Assembly: GCA_039881045.1 (NCBI GenBank)
Contig: JAYWVB010000028.1
Location: 310,001-374,000, forward strand
Length of the DNA stretch: 64,000 nucleotides
Direction: 5' to 3'
Source of the DNA: Chaetomium olivaceum
Taxonomy: Eukaryota > Ascomycota > Sordariomycetes > Sordariales > Chaetomiaceae
The notes beneath the pieces were generated by a model. The model was not told the origin of the DNA. It searched no databases and saw only the letters and a list, made by a program, of their open reading frames with translations. The position numbers and the translations under genes are program-made. Positions 57,701 through 64,000 of this stretch are shown here, one piece after another (within the stretch, counting starts at the first letter, position 1; every line of letters starts with the position of its first letter).

Positions 57701-60477
57701 TGTCGCCTGTTGCCTCAGCCATTGGGATTGAGATCGCGAGTCGTCCGAGAGCAGTGATAGCCTTCTCGTTGCCTTTCTTCGCATGAATGACGAGCGGGTC
57801 GATGAACTCCTTGGACATCACGGAATGAAGGTTTTCCCCTGCCTCGCCGTTTTCCGGCACTGTTTGGATGGCAGCGGTCCAAAGCTGGGAGTATGCCTCA
57901 AATAGTGCCTCCTGGGTTGCCGTTTTTGGAGGAAACGGCGCTAAGTGTCGGTAGTATCTTGCCGAGGTCAGTAGCGGTGCTGGTGTTACCATCCACGGCA
58001 TAGTAGAGATCCGCCTCGAGATGAGATGACCAAGAGCCACGAAGGCGCCCTCGACAGCATTCAGCTCTGATCCTACCGCGGTCGTGAGGTTCCCGGCGAT
58101 GCTGAACAGGGTTTCCTTGAAGCTAGCGACCGACTCCGGTGGATTTGAAGGATGGGCTGCAAGAATCCCAAAGGCCCGTGAGCCAAGCACCCGGAGTTCC
58201 TTTTTGTTGGACTTGATTAAGGGCAAAAGCGCCATGGATCTGGAGGCTAATTGCGTTAAGATCGCTCGTGGTGACAGTGACGCGATGTCTACAAACGCTC
58301 GAGCACATGGCTCAGCTATCCTCGCGTCTTCCATGATCATTCCCTCGAACGCAGCTCGCAGGAGGCAAGAGAGAGCGTGCTCCTGCGGGTGAAGGTGGAT
58401 AGGTATTCCCGAATCGTAAGCCGGCTAGAGAGGTCGGATTGCACAAGCGCTCCAAGCCGCCGTTCCCATCCAGGCTCAACCTGAAAGTCCTTTAGCGCTG
58501 TCAGAAACAGAATCCGCCTGCAGTAATCGACGGCGACGGGAAAGGCTAGGAGTGATGGGGCGGAAAAGTTGACAAAGACGCCTCTATCATCCACGTCCAT
58601 TGCTTGGTTACCGCCCCATAGTGAAGTAGCGCTGAGTGGCGCAATGGCGTCCTTGAAAAACATCTGGACCATCTCCAACTCCGGCAAAACCCGCGACTTG
58701 TCGTCGTTGGCGTAATAAGTCCACGGGTCCAACCCCTTCTGACCCTCCTCGATCATCATCGCTGCGCTCGTCTGGACGGCCAGCGATGGCCAGAACATCG
58801 ATCCAGCGCGCGTACACGTCAGAGAAGAGAAGGCAATTGTTGGCCCACTTGGTAACGGCATGGCGGGAGCTCCGTACGGCGTCTCCATCGTCGTCCTTCA
58901 GTGTCATATACGTCAGGAGTATTGATTGGAGTTGAGTGTTGATGGAAAACCCGTGCGGGGGCTTGAACAGGCTAGTGAGACTAGACAAAGCGCCATCAAT
59001 GTTGACGACGACGTCAGGGGTTGGGTCTTCGGAAAGGGACCGGAAAAGCCACCCAGTCAAAGTCAGCCGCTCACTGTCTGACATGACCGCCCCTTTTGCA
59101 AGGATGCCAATGGTCTCGTACGCCCTTGAGCGCAGAGTGCTCTCGTCAGCCGATTGGCGTACAGGCTTCGGCCAACCTTGGTCCCTCACGAAGTCTCTGA
59201 GCAGGCCGACTAGGGTGGCCCTATCTTGCCGTAGTCTGGTTTGCCGGACCCGATGCGCGCCACCAGTTAATGAACTCGAATAGCGCCCGATGGAGTTTGT
59301 TGCGTTCCAAGCCCGAGGACTTCACGGCGGCTGGCTGGCTGTCGATTTGCATGGCGTCACCCGCCTCGGTTTGAAGAGTGACGTTCAAGCGAAATGCGGT
59401 GAGGATATCATCAGTAAAAGCTGTAGCTGCTTCTGATTTACTGAGTATCCCAAGAATGCGAATGCGGTATGGCGCTGGTAGTCGAGCGTGTGCTTCGAAG
59501 AGTTTTCGAACCAGTGACTGATCTTCAAGAGTGAGACAGAGCTCCTCTTCAGCATGTCATCTCCAACGCCGGAGACGCGATAGTCTGGACTGGCCGCTGC
59601 GTAAATGGCTGGGATAAACCTCTCCTCATCCGTGAAGGCGCCGCTAGCCAGCAAGTTGACGACCTGGATCCGGGTTTCCGCAAGGTTCAACCCGCCGGCT
59701 GCTGGGTTCCAAGCATCAGGCTTGCAGATGTTGAGAAAGTTGATATCTGCCTCGACCAAGCCTGGTGAGTGAGTTGGGCCAGAGGTATTTGTCCGCAGCA
59801 ACAGCAGTTTCCCAAGCCACTCCGCCAGCAACTTGGCATCTTTTGGGTCTGTTAAGCCCATGGTTTCTCGGAAGTCAACATCTTCCTTGCTTCCTCGTGA
59901 GGGGATCTTGACTGCAGGAAGCATCCGAAGGGCGATACTGAAGAGCTGGCTGAGTGAGCTTGCTGATCCCTTGCTGATGCCATGGAGCGCCTTGGGGGCG
60001 AGGGCCCGGTGCTCATCAGCGTCCAGCTTCGCTATGCTGTGTTGTACATAGATCAAGTCGAAGTGACGGACGAGCGTCTGCTCTGTCGCCTTGTACTGGT
60101 CCAGCAGGGCACCAACCGGGAGGACGATGCTGTGTTAGAGTCAGTGTCAGTGTCAGTCACCCCACGCGGGCCTCTTCAAGCACGCCTGAAACCACATACC
60201 CCGGTGCTTTGATCAGTTTATTGATGGTTTGGCATGTGGATATGACCTATGAAGGGCGCGTTGAGTGCTATGTACTTGATCAAAGAAAGACTGTGGGGGG
60301 TCTTGGTACCTTGTTCCGGACCGATGCATGCTCGCTACCGGCCTTGAGTAGCAATGGCGGCAGGTAGACCTTCAAGAGCCCCTGAAGTTTTGTTTCATCC
60401 GAGGATGCAGAGAGTATTCGCCATTCCACCTTTTCTATGAGATCCAGCTCTCTCTTTGCATCAACTGGGGCCGCCAT
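54726..60477 (-). CDS. ECM29: ECM29 proteasome adaptor/scaffold, multiply frame-broken
   Basis: HEAT-repeat protein that tethers 20S core and 19S cap and monitors proteasome assembly. Exon 1 60477-60310, exon 2 60246-60200, exon 3 from 60129 to 54726; introns 63 and 70 nt. Total exon length equals 1,873 codons, the normal family size. Landmarks: VEWRILSASSDETKLQGLL (N-terminus), WLFCVIQHCS, then the hallmark LYPKLYRYRFDPNQNVQRSM and GKEWRVREASCAAISDLVSG. The coding signal changes frame twelve times, near 59530, 59230, 58757, 58393, 57400, 57240, 56110, 55968, 55700, 55500, 55280 and 55022: six steps need one more base and six one fewer, net zero. Between steps the protein looks well preserved and shows no clear nonsense changes. 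Either this stretch has poor consensus or the gene was lost very recently. Confidence 0.85.
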
Positions 60478-61581
60478 GCTCCAGACCTCCTGCTATTTGC
60501 GTTCGAGGGACTTCCAACTCGGAAATGGAGGTTGAAGTGAGGAGGGGTTGGGCACTCGATGTCGTGCTCATGGAATGATGGTAGTTCTCATGAGCTTTCC
60601 GGATGTATGGAGTCACAAAAACCAAGAAATAATCATGAAAGTAATTAGGGTAGCTTCAATAGCGGAAACCCGGATCGGGCTTGGGGCTTCTTTAAAGGAG
60701 GACTTCGGCTGAGGCTGCTGGAGTTGACGTGGGGTTGGACGCCAAAGGCTGCCGCAGTGCCGCATCAGCTGCGATTCCTGGCAGGCTGCCCCAGCACACG
60801 CACGACAGGCACTGGAAGGTTCAGAGGAACGCCCCTTCGCCGCTAACATTCGATGTTACTAAGCAGGGAAGCTGGGCAAGATTGCTAATCTTGAAGAACT
60901 ACATCGGTCGGTTTTATTATTCTCAAAGTTCCTATACTACCTATGCTTCCTAGTTATGATAGATGTACATTTCATCTGTTCTTTTACTTTTATTGCCTAC
61001 CCTTCCATGAACCTACTATGAAATGACTAGGACCTACCTTATCTATGGACATACATGAAGCTTTAACAGAACCCTAACCCTATCTAATTAGTTCCGGTTC
61101 GCTTGGTGGGGTCGGACCTGAATGATCCGGCTTCGGGCTGGGTTGTTCTTGCGTCACAGGTCGGCCGCCTTCAACGAGCTGTGCCTTGCACAGCAGTTTC
61201 ATTTTCAAAGTCTCCGGGGCATGAACCTGACCTTTCATCATCCCACATACATCGACTTCCAGCTTCGGTTCTACTTGCAGCCAGGAGCAAAGGAACTCAT
61301 TTTCACAGTGACTTCAAAGCGTCTCGCACGATCAAATCGCGGGGTACGATTCCACGCGCCCCGCTTCAACTTTCGAGCCTGAAAGTTCGCGATTCGCCTC
61401 GCCCAATCTGGTCCCGACCAACACAGCAAGCGAGCCAACCACCCCACCTATCGCCCACGACAAGACCGATTACCCTAGGAATCAGCGGAAGTCTCCTTAG
61501 GCAGCCAGGATCCTCGACGCGACTATTCGCATCTTTCCGATTACCGATCTCGGTCTGCGCCCACGCCTCGTCCGCAAAAAA
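60478..61581. promoter_or_regulatory. Shared upstream region of ECM29 and UBX5
   Basis: 1.1 kb between two divergent start codons. AT-rich centre (about 60900-61090), ACCTACCTTATC motif near 61034. No Rpn4-type GGTGGCAAA box seen. Co-regulation is only an inference from orientation. Confidence 0.4.
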
Positions 61582-63253
61582 ATGGCGAGCGAGGAAGACA
61601 TCGAGTCCTTCGTGGGCATTACCGGAGCCAACCGCACAGCCGCTGAGCGCGTGCTGGAACTTTGTGGCTCGGAGCTCGAGCAGGCAATTCAGCTTTGGTT
61701 TACCGATGAAGATCTGCAACGATCATTGAGCAATGTCGGTCCCTCGGCCGCCGCCGCTGTCACTGCCCCTGCGAGCCGTTCCAGCCGACCCAATCGTGCA
61801 CAAATCGGTCGCGAGGACGCAGAAGGTGTCATTCATATCGATTCGGACGACGATGTACCTATGACCGAGGACGAAGTCGACGATGGGGACGAGGTTGCCA
61901 GTGTTGCCCGGCGAGCTCAAGAGGAGGAAGACGCAGCGATGGCGAAAAGGCTGCAAGATGAACTGTTCTCCGGCCCAGGGGTAAATGAGCCTAGCGATGA
62001 TGTACGAGCCCCCATGGCCCGCACGACTGAGACTTTGGTTGGGCCAAGTTTTGGTGGTGAAGGTGACGACGACGACGGACACGCCGCTGTACTCGAACAG
62101 ATACGCAGGAGACAACAAGCTCGCGGTGAGTTTGATCTTCGGTCTTACCATACGTATGGTGTGTGGGGATTTCCGCTGATAGATGTTTTATAGCTCGGCC
62201 TACCAACAACCCGTTCGCCCAATCTGTCTGGGAGGACAACACCGGGCGTCCGGTCCCGCATCATCAGGATCCAGCCGAGCATCCCACCTTGCTAACTTGT
62301 TTCGCCCTCCATACGACTTAATGTCGCAAATTAGTTGGGATGAGGCCCGGGACGAGGGTAAGGACAGCAAGAAGTGGATCCTGGTGAATCTCCAGGACAC
62401 GTCCAACTTCAGCTGCCAAGCACTGAACCGTGATATCTGGAAAGATGAGGCCATCAAGTCCCTAATCCAGGAGAATTTTATCTTCCTCCAGTACGACAAA
62501 AACAATATTGCGGCGGAGCAGTACATCACCTTTTACCTTCCTAACGAAGGCCACCAAAACCCAGACAACTACCCACATGTCTCGATCATCGATCCGCGGA
62601 CGGGCGAGCAGGTCAAGGTGTTCAGTGGCAGTCCCTTCCCTAGCGCGCTCGAGTTCCACGCACAACTCGCCGAATTCCTTGACCGGTACAGCCTGTCAGC
62701 AAATAGCAAGAACCCCGTTTCTAAGGCGAAGCGACCGGAGCGTGTGGTTGATGTCGATCGGATGACCGAGGACGAAATGCTCGAAATGGCGTTGCAGAAT
62801 AGTCTGAACGCAAATGGCAGCTCGAAACAACCAAACATCCAGGATCCCGACGAGCTCACCAAGTCAATAAGCGCCCTGGCAGAGAATGGCCAGTCCTCGA
62901 CAGCATCGACAGGGTCAGCGTCTGGGGAACCGGCAACCTCCGCCCCGCAAGAGTCCGCGTTTGCCCGCATACCCTCGGATCGACCCCATGTCGAACCGCC
63001 GGCGGACCCGAAGACGACGACCAGGCTGCAGGTCAGAAACCCGCCCGGACGCATTATTCGCCGGTTCCGTCTAGACGAGCCCGTCTCTCGAATCTACGAA
63101 TGGCTCAAGGCCGAGCCGCTCCCCGGCAAGGAAGGTGTGGAGTTTGAGCTCAAGTCCATGCCGCCACAGAGCGCGGATCTGATCGAGCATCTCGACGAGA
63201 CGATCCAGGAGGCGGGCTTGGCCAACGCCGTGGTCATGCTCGAGTTTATTTAG
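61582..63253 (+). CDS. ubx5: UBX-domain Cdc48/p97 cofactor (Ubx5/UBXN7 type)
   Basis: Adaptor that links Cdc48/p97 to ubiquitylated substrates. Exon 1 61582-62125, 68-nt intron, exon 2 62194-63253. Domains in order: UBA-like (residues about 6-40, GITGANRTAAERVLELC), acidic linker, UAS thioredoxin-like domain (about 225-348, KKWILVNLQDTSNFSCQALN), a UIM-like helix (EDEMLEMALQNSLN, about 372-387) and a C-terminal UBX domain (about 450-534, GRIIRRFRLDEPVSRIYEWL). The splice yields ARPTNNPFAQSVWEDNTG, typical of the family, but this frame must change before ASHLANLFRPPYDLM. One missing C in the CCC near 62252-62258 would restore 534 residues. ATG 61582 follows the AAAAAA leader and starts directly at the UBA. 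Confidence 0.9.
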
Positions 63254-64000
63254 TAAGGAAGTAGAAAGGGCGGACAAGGGGACAAAGGGGGTAGGTTCCG
63301 GTGGATTTCCGTTTTTGGTGTGGCATCATCTCCTCAGTTGAGCTTTGGCATGGTATGACAGACAATGGCGGGTTGCACTAGATGGGCGCCAGGAGAGGTG
63401 GGCTTGGGAGGTAGACTGCGCTTTTATCAATGGAGCGATGGGTTTCTGCATGGGTTTGCTGATTTCACGGCACTGTTCTCCTGCGTCTAGGTGGGACTGG
63501 CGCGATGGACCCTAGTATCGAGGCCCCGGCACGGCGTATATGTGTTCTTTGTGGAGAGGACCAGGAGATAGAAGCACTGCAGGAACATTAGCTTTTTTCC
63601 CCCGCCTCCGCTCAAATCCAGGGCATTTTGACCAACTTGGTGATCTTGCGGGAGATCGACAACCACCCACAGTGAGCGAGGCGAGGCTTGATTCCACCAA
63701 CTGTTGGCCAATCAAATGTGTTGGCATCATGGGACGCCAAACCTGAGAACCAACTTAATTGGCAACTTGGCTACTTCGGTGATGCGTAACAGGGGGTCTT
63801 GAACCGCGGATGGTTTGTGGCCTGGTGAGCCTAGTAAGCTGAAATACGCTGTGTGAGGTAATTTTGACTAGAGGCGAAGCGCTGGTTGAGGTATTCGCAA
63901 GCACAGCACTTGTGTGTCTGTCGCAGCTGGGCCCCTGTCATCGGCAACTGTCTTGTTCTCTGTTCTCTTGGTGATGGTGTTTGTTACATTAGGATCCAAT
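63254..64000. other. 3' region of UBX5 to window end
   Basis: Probable 3' UTR followed by spacer. No gene recognised. Confidence 0.4.

Noticed and set aside
1..64000. CRISPR arrays, bacterial operons, tRNA or 5S rRNA genes
   Set aside because: Eukaryotic gene structure throughout; no regularly spaced identical repeats with unique spacers, and no B-box or 5S-like sequence found by eye.

Overview
This window is nuclear DNA of a filamentous ascomycete. The gene models have short GT-AG introns (about 47-90 nt) with CTAAC/CTGAC-like branch sites, GC-rich coding sequence and long, gene-poor spacers dotted with ACCTACCTAGG-type motifs. A secreted AA9 lytic polysaccharide monooxygenase and the overall gene set suggest a plant-debris-degrading Sordariomycete. 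A Sordariales/Chaetomiaceae origin is an inference, not proven by the sequence.

Layout. 0-10 kb: a stop-interrupted hypothetical gene (-), the AA9 LPMO (+), a small frame-disrupted hypothetical gene (-), a predicted amidoligase (+) and a GNAT acetyltransferase (-). 10-13 kb: spacer with a four-copy ~170 bp tandem repeat and a GA-rich tract. 13-21 kb: a small charged protein (+), a five-exon amino-acid/choline-type permease (-), a small Gly/Val repeat protein (-) and a Cys/acidic hypothetical protein (-). 21-27.3 kb: a full-length Ty1/copia LTR retrotransposon with identical 216 bp LTRs and a CCATC target duplication. It sits inside what was a 75-nt intron of a four-helix membrane-protein gene on the opposite strand. 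28-36 kb: several poorly preserved small genes, then about 1.8 kb of degenerate purine-rich repeats. 38-41 kb: a large zinc-finger-type regulator (+). 43.7-45.2 kb: a three-RRM RNA-binding protein (-), followed by a ~9.5 kb stretch with no gene I can support. 54.7-63.3 kb: a divergent pair, ECM29 (proteasome adaptor, -) and a UBX5/UBXN7-type Cdc48 cofactor (+), both in ubiquitin-proteasome biology.

The two observations most worth following are these. First, the copia element: gag ends in UGA CUA G, the known efficient readthrough context, and pol continues in the same frame. The element has also been accommodated in a host intron without disturbing the flanking exons. Second, the distribution of frame breaks: ECM29 alone needs twelve one-base corrections (six missing, six extra) although its protein sequence is otherwise well kept, while permease, zinc-finger, amidoligase, GNAT and LPMO genes need none. 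Local consensus error is the simplest reading; recent pseudogenisation is the alternative. Two further genes carry single nonsense codons that one C-to-T change would explain.

Intron boundaries were placed by eye from splice consensus, reading-frame continuity and family knowledge. No database search was possible.
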